Assembly: GCA_017577945.1 (NCBI GenBank)
Contig: PKQS01000009.1
Coordinates: 310,001-374,000, forward strand
Direction of reading: 5' to 3'
Length of the DNA stretch: 64,000 nucleotides
Source: Bacillota bacterium
GTDB lineage: Bacteria > Bacillota > Limnochordia > Limnochordales > ZCTH02-B6
Shown: positions 1 to 8,302 of the stretch, in pieces
Position numbering within the stretch: the stretch's first letter is position 1
Layout: each line of letters starts with the position of its first letter
Translations under genes and position numbers: made by a program
Notes under the pieces: model-generated
What the model was told of the DNA's origin: nothing
Database searches by the model: none
What the model saw: the letters and a program-made list of their open reading frames with translations, nothing else

Positions 1-1
1 T

Positions 2-505
2 GAAGAGGCCGCCCAGCGCTACGCGAACCTGACCCGCTGGTACGAGCAGTACGGCCACTTCTGGATCGGCACGGGCGCTTTCTACCTGGCCTCCGTGCAC
101 CCGGTCGAGGGCAGCTTGGTGTTGCGGCGGTACGAGAACTATCCGGACCCGGCGGATCGGTGGAGCATCTTCGCCGATCCGATGTACGCCGAACTGTCGG
201 TCGAAGGTCCGGCTCGCGTGACTCGCGGCCAGACGGCCCGGTTTGACCTCTGGGTCACCTTCGACGGCGAACCGTACCCGGCTGACCTGATCTCGGATGT
301 TTCGTTCGTCCTGATCAGCTCGGCCGGCGAAGTGGCGCTGTCCGGCAAGGCCCAGCTAGTGGCTGACGGCCTGTACGAGGTCGTGTTGACGCCGGAGCAG
401 ACGGCCCGGCTGCCCGTGGGCGCTACCCAGCTGGCGGGCGTCGTGGTGCCGATTCCGGTGGCCAAGCCCACGATGGAGACGGTGAGCTTCATCGTTACTC
501 CGTAG
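2..505 (+). CDS. C-terminal part of ABC transporter substrate-binding protein (family 5), 5' end outside window
   Basis: The reading frame is open from the window edge to the TAG at 503-505 (167 codons visible). It begins inside a family-5 solute-binding protein: an aromatic YEQYGHFW stretch is followed by IGTGAFYL (about residues 23-30), the equivalent of the conserved IGTGPF motif, and then VLRRYENY. In ordinary members this motif lies before the middle of the protein, yet here only a beta-rich, Ig-like segment of about 110 residues follows and then the stop. The neighbours oppB, oppC, oppD and oppF make it the receptor of a peptide-type importer, acting outside the membrane. The motif position matches the permuted binding protein at 60766-62469, so this protein may be permuted too, with an added domain. 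Its N-terminus cannot be seen. Confidence 0.8.
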   Translation, partial: EEAAQRYANLTRWYEQYGHFWIGTGAFYLASVHPVEGSLVLRRYENYPDPADRWSIFADPMYAELSVEGPARVTRGQTARFDLWVTFDGEPYPADLISDVSFVLISSAGEVALSGKAQLVADGLYEVVLTPEQTARLPVGATQLAGVVVPIPVAKPTMETVSFIVTP

Positions 506-526
506 CGGGCGTGGGCATATGAGGAT

Positions 527-572
527 GACAGGGGCGCGCGTCGGCCGCGCGTCCCTGTCGTCCCCTTTTTCT
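527..572 (+). terminator. Hairpin between binding-protein gene and oppB
   Basis: A 14-bp stem (527-540 with 546-559, one G-U pair) closes a 5-nt loop and is followed by CCCCTTTTTC. It lies between the binding-protein stop and oppB on the same strand. The best reading is a partial terminator or 3' stabiliser that leaves the receptor mRNA more abundant than the permease mRNA. Confidence 0.75.
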
Positions 573-605
573 TATTTGCGACTTGTTGTTTGAAGGAGGA
601 TGGCT

Positions 606-1754
606 ATGGCGGTCACCAACGTTCCGGCGCCTAGCCTCGGAGCTCCGGCGGTTGCGCGCAGGCGCGCGAAAACTTCCGCCCTCGTGCGCGTGTTGCAGTA
701 CACGGGCACGCGAATCGTGGCGATCGGGGTCGCCGTCGTTATCGCCGTCTACTTGACCATTCTTATCGCGAACATGGGCGGCTACGTGGACCAGATGCGC
801 ATCGCCGCGATTCGCGAGGGCGTCAGCATGTTCGTCTACCAGGCCGAGCAGTTCCGCAATCTGAGCGGCGAGCAAAAGCGCCAACTCATCGAGGAAATGG
901 TTCAAGTCCAGATTCAGGCTTTGAAGCTGGATCAGCCGTTTTTTATCCGCAGCTTCCGCTACTTGTGGAACGGCCTGACGCTGAACTTGGGCTATGCGGA
1001 GCAGCTGACCAGCGACCGCGGTTCGCGGCAAGTGCAGCATATTTTGTTGGACCGCCTTGGACCCACGTTGCTCTTGCAAGCCTCCGGTTCTTTGCTGACG
1101 TTCTTCGCGGCGCTGTTCGTGGGCTTGGCGCTGTCGCGCGGCTACGGAAGCCTGCTTGACCGCATCGTCGTGGCGCTGGCGCCGTCGTCGGCGGCACCCG
1201 CATGGTTCTACGGCATTTTTCTCATTCTTATCTTTGCCGCTGTGCTCGGCTGGCTGCCTTTCGGGGGCATGGTCAAGACGCCGCCGCCGGCGAACAAGTG
1301 GGAGTACTTCCTGAGCGTGCTTGAACATCTGATCTTGCCCGTCAGCGCGGTGTTCATCAGTAACATTTTTGCCGCGACGTTCGCTCAGCGGACTTTCTTC
1401 TTGATCTATTCGAGCGAAGACTACGTGGAGATGGCCAAGGCCAAAGGGTTACCGGATCGGGCCATCGAGCGGCGCTATATCTTGCGGCCGACGCTTCCGC
1501 CGATCGTGACCAACCTGGCGCTGACCCTGATCACTCTCTGGACGGGCAGCGTCACGCTGGAGACGGTGTTCAACTGGCCCGGCCTCGGGCAGCTGTTCTG
1601 GACCGCGTCGCGGCTGCCGGATACGCCCGTCATCGTGGCCAACACCATCATTTATGCGTATTTGCTGGCCATCACCGTCCTAATTCTTGACATCGTCTAC
1701 GCCATCGTGGACCCGCGCGTCAAGGTTGGCGGAACGGAGGGTCAGGGTCAATGA
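606..1754 (+). CDS. ABC peptide-type transporter permease, OppB/DppB-like
   Basis: This inner-membrane permease subunit would pair with OppC to form the channel. The protein is 382 aa. One helix at about residues 35-55 is followed by a roughly 90-residue extracytoplasmic loop, then five C-terminal helices. The cytoplasmic EAA-type loop is visible as VEMAKAKGLPDRAIERRYIL, followed by RPTLPPIVTNL. The C-terminal IVDPRVK is typical of OppB. I chose ATG 606 rather than ATG 600 because AGGAGG at 594-599 would touch the earlier codon but lies 6 nt from 606. The stop overlaps the oppC start (ATGA), so the two are translationally coupled. Substrate cannot be told from sequence; peptides, sugars or nickel are all transported by this superfamily. 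Confidence 0.9.
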   Translation: MAVTNVPAPSLGAPAVARRRAKTSALVRVLQYTGTRIVAIGVAVVIAVYLTILIANMGGYVDQMRIAAIREGVSMFVYQAEQFRNLSGEQKRQLIEEMVQVQIQALKLDQPFFIRSFRYLWNGLTLNLGYAEQLTSDRGSRQVQHILLDRLGPTLLLQASGSLLTFFAALFVGLALSRGYGSLLDRIVVALAPSSAAPAWFYGIFLILIFAAVLGWLPFGGMVKTPPPANKWEYFLSVLEHLILPVSAVFISNIFAATFAQRTFFLIYSSEDYVEMAKAKGLPDRAIERRYILRPTLPPIVTNLALTLITLWTGSVTLETVFNWPGLGQLFWTASRLPDTPVIVANTIIYAYLLAITVLILDIVYAIVDPRVKVGGTEGQGQ

Positions 1755-3094
1755 GCCGCTTCGCGGCGACGATAAAACAGTTGAGCCAGTATCCTTCGGC
1801 TGTGCTGGGGATGTTCTTCATTCTCATGCTTGTCGGCCTGGCGATTTACGCCATGGCCACGATGCCCTTGAGCCAGGCCATCGACCTGTGGCGCGGGACC
1901 GGCGACACGTGGCAGTATACGCCGCGCAATGCAGCCCCGGCGTGGCTGAATCTCTTCCCCGGCATCAACAAGCCGGTCACCATGGATTTCGATACCCGCA
2001 AGCTGCCCGAAAGCCGCACGGTGGAAGAAGTGGCGCCGGGCATGTGGGAAGTCCGCGTGTCGTTCCCGTTCGATTTCACGTACGACGACTTCCCGACGGA
2101 AGTCAACGTGTTTACGACGGTATCCAACACCACGGCGCGGCCGTTCTTGTCCATGAAGTGGATTACGCCCGACGGCCGCGAGATCCCGTTGGTCGACGCC
2201 AACCTCCGCTCTTCGGAGTCGTTCCGGCTTGACCAGGATTCCCGGCTGACCCGGCGTTTGGGCGGACAGCCGGCGCGCATCGGGTTGTTCGCGGATCCGA
2301 ACTCCGACAAGCTGGTGCCGCTCAAGGGGCGGTACGAACTGGTCGCGGAGGCCGTTCTTTTCGATGCCGACGCCGAGCTGGACGTGCGCCTGGTCGTTTA
2401 CGGGCAGCTGCACGGCCTCGCGGGCACGGACCACCGGCGGCGCGACTTGACGATAGCGCTGCTGTGGGGTACGCCCATCGCGCTGGCCATGGGCTTGATG
2501 GGCGCGATCGGCGCGACCGTGACGACCATGGCCATCGCCGCCATCGGCACCTGGTTCGGCGGCTGGGTGGACAACCTCATTCAGCGCATCACCGAGATAA
2601 ACATGATGCTGCCCGCGTTTCCGCTACTTATTATGGTGGGCACGCTCGTGGACCGGAGCCTGCTGCTCCTGACGGCTATCTGGGTGGCGCTCGGCATATT
2701 CAGCGGCAGCATCAAGTCGTACCGGGCGATGTTCCTGCAAGTGAAGGAGTCGCCGTACATCGAGGCGGCGAAAGCGTACGGCGCCAGCAATATGCGCATC
2801 ATCTTGCAATACATGATGCCGCGCATTTTGCCGGTGTTGGTGCCCACGTTTGTCAACCTCGTGCCTGCCTTTGTGTTCTTCGAGGCTACGATCTCGGTCC
2901 TCGGACTTGGCGACCCGCTGCTGCCGACCTGGGGCAAGGTGCTGTCCGAGGCCGAGGCGCAAGGTGCGTTGCACAACGGCTACTATTACTGGGTCCTGGC
3001 GCCTTCGCTGCTGCTTGTCTTCGCCGGCATGGGCTTTGCTCTGCTGGGCTTCGCGCTGGACCGCGTCTTCAACCCGAGGCTGAGGAGCTTGTGA
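1751..3094 (+). CDS. ABC peptide-type transporter permease, OppC/DppC-like, with large extracytoplasmic insertion
   Basis: This is the second permease subunit of the operon. It has 447 aa against roughly 280-320 for ordinary OppC. Helix 1 lies at about residues 18-38. About 165 residues of soluble, beta-rich sequence follow (roughly 45-215) before the canonical QLHGLAGTDHRRRDL motif and the five-helix permease core. The EAA loop is clear as YIEAAKAYGASNMRII followed by the MMPRILP region. The helix-1-to-helix-2 position places the insertion outside the cell, where it could contact the binding protein. A similar-sized insertion occurs in the OppC at 58236-59657. It overlaps oppB by 4 nt and precedes oppD by 4 nt. 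Confidence 0.9.
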   Translation: MSRFAATIKQLSQYPSAVLGMFFILMLVGLAIYAMATMPLSQAIDLWRGTGDTWQYTPRNAAPAWLNLFPGINKPVTMDFDTRKLPESRTVEEVAPGMWEVRVSFPFDFTYDDFPTEVNVFTTVSNTTARPFLSMKWITPDGREIPLVDANLRSSESFRLDQDSRLTRRLGGQPARIGLFADPNSDKLVPLKGRYELVAEAVLFDADAELDVRLVVYGQLHGLAGTDHRRRDLTIALLWGTPIALAMGLMGAIGATVTTMAIAAIGTWFGGWVDNLIQRITEINMMLPAFPLLIMVGTLVDRSLLLLTAIWVALGIFSGSIKSYRAMFLQVKESPYIEAAKAYGASNMRIILQYMMPRILPVLVPTFVNLVPAFVFFEATISVLGLGDPLLPTWGKVLSEAEAQGALHNGYYYWVLAPSLLLVFAGMGFALLGFALDRVFNPRLRSL

Positions 3095-3098
3095 AACG

Positions 3099-4067
3099 AT
3101 GCAGAACGGGATGGCCAACGGTTTTCTACGCGTCGAGAACCTGAAGCTGTACTTCAAAACGCGGGTTGGTACGGTGCAAGCCGTCGACGGCGTGACGTTC
3201 TCCCAAGCCCGCGGGCGCACCTTGGTGGTCGTGGGAGAGTCCGGCTCGGGGAAGAGCTCTTTGGCGAAAGCGATCCTGCGGCTCTTGCCTCGCAACGTGC
3301 TGCGGTATGAAGGCAGCATTTATTTGGGCGACGTCGACATCATGAAGCTCAGCGACGAGAAGTTCCGCCGCCAAGTGCGGTGGGTGCGAGCCGCGCTGGT
3401 GCCGCAGGCCGCGCAGAACTCGCTGAACCCGGTCATGCGCGTGCAAGATCAGGTCGCCGAGCCGCTGCTGACCCACGGCAAGGTGGACAGCAAGGAGAAG
3501 GCTTACGAGCGCGTCGCCGAAGTGTTCTCGCTGGTCGGCCTGCCCACGGACTTCATGACGCGCTATCCGTTCGAGCTGAGCGGCGGCATGCGCCAGCGGG
3601 CGGCCATCGCTATGGCGCTCGTGACCAACCCGGACCTGATCGTCATGGACGAGCCTACGTCTGCCCTGGACGTGCTGACGCAGGCCAACTTGATGAACGT
3701 CCTCAAGCGGCTGAAGAAGGCGACGGACATGACGTTTATCCTCATCACCCACGACATCGCGACGGCCAGCGACTTGGCCGACGACGTGGCGGTGATGTAC
3801 GCCGGGCAGATTGTCGAACAGTCGCCGGCCCGGCGGTTCTACACGGCGCCGCTGCATCCGTACTCGAAGATGCTGATGGCCAGCGTCCCGTCGCTGAAAC
3901 AAGACAAAGAGCTGCAGCACATCCCCGGCTCGCCGCCGAGCTTGATCAATCCGCCCACCGGCTGCCGCTTTGCGGAGCGCTGTCCGGCGCGGTTCGAAAA
4001 GTGCTCGCAGGAGCCGCCGATGACCGTAGTAGACGGCTGCCGGGTCAAGTGCTGGCTGTACGCGTAG
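3099..4067 (+). CDS. ABC peptide-type transporter ATP-binding protein, OppD/DppD-like
   Basis: This cytoplasmic ATPase would power the permease pair. The 322-aa protein has Walker A GESGSGKSS at residues 46-54, the signature LSGGMRQR near 160, and Walker B LIVMDEPTSALD followed by the H-loop THD. After the ATPase domain comes the oligopeptide-type C-terminal extension with GCRFAERCP and a further Cys (KCSQEPP), the cysteine-rich motif common in OppD/OppF that can bind an Fe-S cluster. AGGAG at 3083-3087 is 11 nt from ATG 3099; ATG 3111 is the alternative start. It lies between oppC and oppF in one transcription unit. Confidence 0.92.
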   Translation: MQNGMANGFLRVENLKLYFKTRVGTVQAVDGVTFSQARGRTLVVVGESGSGKSSLAKAILRLLPRNVLRYEGSIYLGDVDIMKLSDEKFRRQVRWVRAALVPQAAQNSLNPVMRVQDQVAEPLLTHGKVDSKEKAYERVAEVFSLVGLPTDFMTRYPFELSGGMRQRAAIAMALVTNPDLIVMDEPTSALDVLTQANLMNVLKRLKKATDMTFILITHDIATASDLADDVAVMYAGQIVEQSPARRFYTAPLHPYSKMLMASVPSLKQDKELQHIPGSPPSLINPPTGCRFAERCPARFEKCSQEPPMTVVDGCRVKCWLYA

Positions 4068-4085
4068 TGGGGTGCGAGATAAGCG

Positions 4086-5144
4086 ATGAACAACCAGACG
4101 ACGGTGCAAGTGACGGACAAGACCCTTCCCGAAGGCACCAAGCCGGAAGACATCTTGCTGTCGGTCGAGGGGTTGTACAAGTGGTTTGACATCAGGCGGT
4201 TCGGCCTCTTCCCCGTGGGCCAGGTGCGGGCGGTGGACGGCGTCGATTTCCAGCTGGCCCGCGGCGAAGCCGTGACGGTGGTCGGCGAAAGCGGCTGCGG
4301 GAAGTCGACGCTGGCCCGCACCATTCTGGGATTGTATGGGCCGACCAAGGGGCGGATCGTGTTTGACGGCCGGGTCATCGACGGCAAGGATCCCGAAGCC
4401 TTGCGCTGGTACCGGCGACAAGTGGGGTTCGTGCAGCAGGACCCCTACGGCGCCCTGCCGCCCTTTATGAACGTGCGCCGCATCTTGGAAGAGCCGCTCA
4501 TCATCAACGGGGTCAAAGATCCGAAAGAGCGCGAGCGACGCATCCGGAAGGCGCTGGAAGACGTGCGCCTGGTACCCGTCGATGACTACCTGGTCAAGTA
4601 TCCGCACCAGCTCAGCGGCGGCCAGCAGCAGCGGCTCGTCATTGCGCGCGCCATAATCCTGCAGCCGAAGCTCATTGTGGCCGACGAGCCGGTTTCGATG
4701 CTGGACGCTTCGGTGCGCGTCGAAATCATGCAGCTGCTGGGCAGCCTGCAAAAGCAGTACAATATCAGCATCATCTACATCACGCATGACCTGTCGACGG
4801 TGCGGTACTTCTCCGACAGGATCTTCGTCATGTACGGCGCGAAGCTCATCGAAAAGGCCCGCACCAAGGACTTGCTGGCTGACCCCAGCCACCCGTACGC
4901 GCGGGCGCTGATGAACGCCATCCCGGATCCCGATCCGGATAACGTAGACCGGTTCCGAGAGGTGCCGGGCGGCGAGCCGCCCAGCTTGATGAATCCTCCC
5001 GCGGGCTGCCGTTTTCACCCGCGCTGCCCCATGGCCATAAAAGGACTGTGTGAGGTGCAGGAGCCGCCGCACTTTGAACGAGGGCCGCATCACCTCGTCG
5101 CGTGCTGGCTGTACGCGGAGGGCCATGCTGAACGAACCGCGTAA
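4086..5144 (+). CDS. ABC peptide-type transporter ATP-binding protein, OppF/DppF-like
   Basis: This is the partner ATPase of OppD, 352 aa. It has Walker A GESGCGKST at about residues 75-83, signature LSGGQQQR, Walker B LIVADEPVSMLD, the H-loop ITHD, and a C-terminal GCRFHPRCP motif. The form DEPVSMLD rather than DEPTSALD is typical of the OppF side of the heterodimer. An N-terminal insertion around IRRFGLFPVG is also usual for this subfamily. It begins 18 nt after oppD, and its 3' end overlaps the next small gene by 20 nt. Its start region lacks a strong Shine-Dalgarno site, which suggests coupling to oppD translation. Confidence 0.92.
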   Translation: MNNQTTVQVTDKTLPEGTKPEDILLSVEGLYKWFDIRRFGLFPVGQVRAVDGVDFQLARGEAVTVVGESGCGKSTLARTILGLYGPTKGRIVFDGRVIDGKDPEALRWYRRQVGFVQQDPYGALPPFMNVRRILEEPLIINGVKDPKERERRIRKALEDVRLVPVDDYLVKYPHQLSGGQQQRLVIARAIILQPKLIVADEPVSMLDASVRVEIMQLLGSLQKQYNISIIYITHDLSTVRYFSDRIFVMYGAKLIEKARTKDLLADPSHPYARALMNAIPDPDPDNVDRFREVPGGEPPSLMNPPAGCRFHPRCPMAIKGLCEVQEPPHFERGPHHLVACWLYAEGHAERTA

Positions 5145-5325
5145 ACTCATCTACATCGGTTTCGCGCTGCTCCTATTCGCGTGGATCGCGCCGATGCTGA
5201 TGGTGCTGGACATCATCGCGCCCACGTTTTGGCTGGGCTTCCTTTCTTACGGGGCGAACGTGTTGGGGCTGGCGCTGGGCTTGATCGGGATTTTCTTGCA
5301 CTTTCGAGCGCCGGGCCGTCACTAG
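5125..5325 (+). CDS. Small two-helix membrane protein
   Basis: I do not recognise this 66-aa protein. It has two hydrophobic segments, about residues 10-31 and 36-59, with a charged N-terminus (MLNEPRK) and a basic tail (FRAPGRH), which suggests a helical hairpin with both ends in the cytoplasm. GGAGG sits just before the ATG at 5125. The gene overlaps the end of oppF by 20 nt and precedes the CDGSH gene by about 11 nt, so it is probably cotranscribed with the transporter. It could be a small transporter accessory subunit, but nothing beyond position supports this. Confidence 0.65.
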   Translation: MLNEPRKLIYIGFALLLFAWIAPMLMVLDIIAPTFWLGFLSYGANVLGLALGLIGIFLHFRAPGRH

Positions 5326-5336
5326 GGGGAATGGCC

Positions 5337-5537
5337 GTGGCTGAAGTGCGGATTACGGTGCGCGACAACGGGCCCCTGCGCGTCACGGGCCCGGTAATCT
5401 TGGAGGACGCGGAAGGCAACGTCTTCGCAACGGCAGAAACGTTCTCCCTTTGCCGTTGCGGCCAGTCGGAAAACAAGCCTTTCTGCGACGGCACGCACCG
5501 CAAAGTCAATTTCCAGAGTGCGCCGCGGGCCCGTTAA
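5337..5537 (+). CDS. CDGSH-type iron-sulfur protein
   Basis: The 66-aa protein consists almost entirely of a CDGSH domain. The ligand pattern C-R-C followed by FCDGTH puts three Cys and one His at residues 39, 41, 50 and 54, matching the 3Cys-1His [2Fe-2S] site of the mitoNEET/CDGSH family. No membrane anchor or signal is present, so it is probably cytoplasmic, with a redox or Fe-S transfer role. I prefer GTG 5337 because AGGGGG at 5324-5329 is 7 nt upstream; ATG 5331 is the alternative. It is the last gene of the rightward opp cluster, and the next gene is convergent. Confidence 0.85.
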   Translation: MAEVRITVRDNGPLRVTGPVILEDAEGNVFATAETFSLCRCGQSENKPFCDGTHRKVNFQSAPRAR

Positions 5538-5543
5538 CGCCGG

Positions 5544-5966
5544 CTACGACGCGACGCCGAGGATCCCGCCCAGCGCGCCCGCGCCGCAGGCGAGCAAGGC
5601 GTCGCGCAGCCAGGCGGCGCTGCCCAGCTGCGCCCAGCTGAAGTGCGGGGTCACCATCCAGGTCACCAGCAAGAGGTAGACCAGACCGGCCAGGGCGCCG
5701 TGCAGCCACCCCAGGCGGCGGGCCTTGCGGCCCGCGTATACGCCGCCGCCGACAACCGCCAGCACGTTCAGGATTTTCAGCAGCGCGTCCGGCGCGTCCC
5801 ATGCCGGGGTCCAGGCGATGAACAGGCCGAGGACGAGCGAGGCGGCCAGCGATGCCGCCAGCGCGAAACCGACGCCCTGCAGCACGACGGTCGCGCGAAA
5901 CGGCTTTCCGGAGGCTCCTCCCCCGCCGTCGGCGGGCCGGGCGTTGCGCTTCGGCGGATTGGGCAT
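5544..5966 (-). CDS. TIGR04086-like four-helix membrane protein
   Basis: The 140-aa protein has a proline- and glycine-rich cytoplasmic start, then four hydrophobic helices at about residues 30-52, 62-80, 84-105 and 115-138. Length, helix spacing and the GGGVYAGRKARRLGWLHGALAGLVY core resemble the TIGR04086 membrane family (YrzE-like), which is common in spore-forming Firmicutes and has no assigned function. GGGAGG lies 8 nt upstream of the ATG at 5966. Its stop is only 6 nt from the end of the convergent CDGSH gene. The family name is from memory of the pattern. Confidence 0.75.
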   Translation of the reverse strand: MPNPPKRNARPADGGGGASGKPFRATVVLQGVGFALAASLAASLVLGLFIAWTPAWDAPDALLKILNVLAVVGGGVYAGRKARRLGWLHGALAGLVYLLLVTWMVTPHFSWAQLGSAAWLRDALLACGAGALGGILGVAS

Positions 5967-6077
5967 CGCTGCCCCCTCCCTCGCATCACAGTCTAGGACA
6001 ACGTATGCACGCCATCCAGCCGGTATGCGCGAGCCCGGCCCCTGCGCCGCCGCTGGTCGATGTTGGCCGGCGGGCGG

Positions 6078-8159
6078 TTACGAAGCACCTCGCGACGCGG
6101 CCGCCTGGGCGATAATCGCCGCCGCCAGCTGCTCGGGTAGTTCCTCGTAATGGTCCAGCTCGGTCCGGAACGTCCCGCGCCCTTGCGTGATGGACCGCAA
6201 GTCCATGGCGTAACGGGTCATTTCGGCCATGGGCACATGGGCGCGGATGACTTGGTTGCCGTCCTGCCGGTCCATGCCGAGGATGCGCCCGCGCTTCTTG
6301 TTGAGGTCGGCGATGACGTCGCCCATGAAGCGCTCGGGCACCACCACTTCCACGTACAGGATGGGCTCCAGCAAGACGGGCTTGGCTTTCATGAAGCCTT
6401 CCTTAAAGGCCATGGACGCCGCGATCTTGAAGGCGAGTTCGGACGAGTCCACGCTGTGGTACGACCCGTCGTACAGCGTGACGCGCACGTCCACGACCGG
6501 GTAGCCCGCCAGCACGCCCTCGGCCATCGTTTCCTCGACGCCTTTCTGGACCGCCGGGATGTACTGCTTCGGGACGGCGCCGCCGAAAATCTTGTCGACG
6601 AACTCGAACCCGCCGCCCGGCGGCAGCGGCTCCAGCTCGAGGAAGACGTGGCCGTACTGGCCGCGCCCGCCGGTCTGCTTCTTGTGCTTGCCTTCTTGCT
6701 GGACTTTCGCCCGGATCGTCTCCCGGTAGGGGATCCGCGGCGGAACCAGCTCCACCTCGACGCCGAACTGAGTCTTCAGGCGGCTGGTGACGATCTCCAG
6801 CTGCATCTCGCCCATGCCGGAAATGAGCAGCTCGCCCGTCTCGGGGTTCTTGGCCGTTTCAAACGTCACGTCCTCGTCCTGGATACGGGCAAGCCCAGCG
6901 GCAATACGGTCCTCGTCCCCTTTCGCCTTAGGAACCAGCGCCATGGTGAGCACGGGCTTGGGGAACACAGGACGCTCGCAGCGGACAGGACGATCCTTGC
7001 GGCTGAGCGTGTCGCCCGTCGTCGTCACCTGCAGCTTGGCCACCGCGCCCAGGTCGCCCGCCGACAAGGCGGAAACGGGAACCTGCTCCTTCCCGCGCAG
7101 CACGAACAGTTGCGCGAGGCGCTCGTCTTTGTCCTTGTCGACGTTGCGAATCGACCCGTCTCCGGCGGTGAGGGTGCCCGACACGACGCGGAACAGAGTG
7201 AGCCGCCCCACGTACGGGTCCGATATGGTCTTGAAGACCAGCGCCGCCAGCGGCCCCTCCGGGTCAGCCGTGAGCGTCAGGCGCTCACCGGTCCGCTCGT
7301 CGACGGCTTCGTAGCGCGCTCCTTCCGCCGGTGAAGGCAAGTATTCGACGATGCCATCCAGCAGCGCGTCGGTTCCGATGCCTTGCAGGGCCGAGCCGAG
7401 CCAGACCGGCACCAAAAGGCCTCGCCGCACCGCCGAAGCCAAGGCGGCCCGCAGCTGCTCCGCCGGGATTTCCTGATCTTCCAGGAACAGCAGCGTCAGC
7501 TCGTCGTCCGTCGCCGCGATCGCTTCCACCAGCTGAGCGCGGTACTGCTCGGCCGCGTCGGCGAGTTCGCTGGGGATGGCCGCCTTCTTGACGCCCGCGC
7601 CGTCCTTGACGTACGCTTCCATGGTCAGCAAGTCAATCCAGCCGCGGAAGCTGTCGGCTTGCCCGATGGGCAGCTGCAGCACGGCCAGCTCAGCCCCGAA
7701 CGTGTTGCGCAGCTGGTCCAGCGTGCGTTCGAACGAAGCGTTTTCACGATCCATCTTGTTAACAAAAAAGGCACGGGCAAGGCCTCGCTCTTCCGCCATC
7801 GCCCATGCCTGCTCGGTGCCGACTTCAACGCCCGACGCGGCGCACACAACGCACACCACCGCGTCCGCTGCGTAAAGGGCGCTTCGCACTTCGCCGACGA
7901 AGTCGAAGTAGCCCGGCGTGTCCAGCACGTTGACCTTATGCTCTTTCCACTCGCACGGAACCAGCGACGTGTGAATGCTCAGCTGCCGTTTCGCTTCCTC
8001 GGGGTCCCAGTCGCTGACCGTGTTGCCGTCGTCCACTTTGCCCATGCGAGCCAGCGCGCCCGTGGCGTACAGCATCGCTTCGGTCAGCTGTGTCTTCCCG
8101 CAGCCGCCGTGGCCGACGAGCGCGACGTTCCGAATCCGGCTTGTCTCGTATTGCCTCAA
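6078..8159 (-). CDS. Elongation factor G-like GTPase
   Basis: The 693-aa translational GTPase has the EF-G domain order. G1 is GHGGCGKT at about residues 15-22, G3 is DTPGYFDF and G4 is NKMD. Domain II follows at about 280-370 and domains III-V after that, with the loop GGRGQYGHVFLEL. It belongs to the EF-G-like paralogue group whose members start MxQYETSxIRNVALVGHGG rather than to ribosomal-operon fusA. The cellular role of this paralogue is unclear; ribosome recycling or a specialised translocase are possibilities. I set the start at TTG 8159, since AGGAGG is 7 nt upstream and the family N-terminus aligns there, rather than at ATG 8186. It stands alone, without rpsL/rpsG. Confidence 0.88.
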   Translation of the reverse strand: MRQYETSRIRNVALVGHGGCGKTQLTEAMLYATGALARMGKVDDGNTVSDWDPEEAKRQLSIHTSLVPCEWKEHKVNVLDTPGYFDFVGEVRSALYAADAVVCVVCAASGVEVGTEQAWAMAEERGLARAFFVNKMDRENASFERTLDQLRNTFGAELAVLQLPIGQADSFRGWIDLLTMEAYVKDGAGVKKAAIPSELADAAEQYRAQLVEAIAATDDELTLLFLEDQEIPAEQLRAALASAVRRGLLVPVWLGSALQGIGTDALLDGIVEYLPSPAEGARYEAVDERTGERLTLTADPEGPLAALVFKTISDPYVGRLTLFRVVSGTLTAGDGSIRNVDKDKDERLAQLFVLRGKEQVPVSALSAGDLGAVAKLQVTTTGDTLSRKDRPVRCERPVFPKPVLTMALVPKAKGDEDRIAAGLARIQDEDVTFETAKNPETGELLISGMGEMQLEIVTSRLKTQFGVEVELVPPRIPYRETIRAKVQQEGKHKKQTGGRGQYGHVFLELEPLPPGGGFEFVDKIFGGAVPKQYIPAVQKGVEETMAEGVLAGYPVVDVRVTLYDGSYHSVDSSELAFKIAASMAFKEGFMKAKPVLLEPILYVEVVVPERFMGDVIADLNKKRGRILGMDRQDGNQVIRAHVPMAEMTRYAMDLRSITQGRGTFRTELDHYEELPEQLAAAIIAQAAASRGAS

Positions 8160-8302
8160 TCCGGCCCCTCCTATTCTGTGCCGCAAACTTGACTCTATCG
8201 CCGCGCGGCCTCCAACGTGGCCGCCGCTGTGCTCTTCCGCATGCCCGCGTCAACCTTCTTCTTGATCGCGGCGGTTCTTCCCTGCCGAGCTTCTCCCGCG
8301 CC

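Noticed and set aside
3126-5150. 674-codon minus-strand frame opposite oppD and oppF
   Set aside because: It is a shadow of the two ATPase genes, with no ribosome site or recognisable domain.
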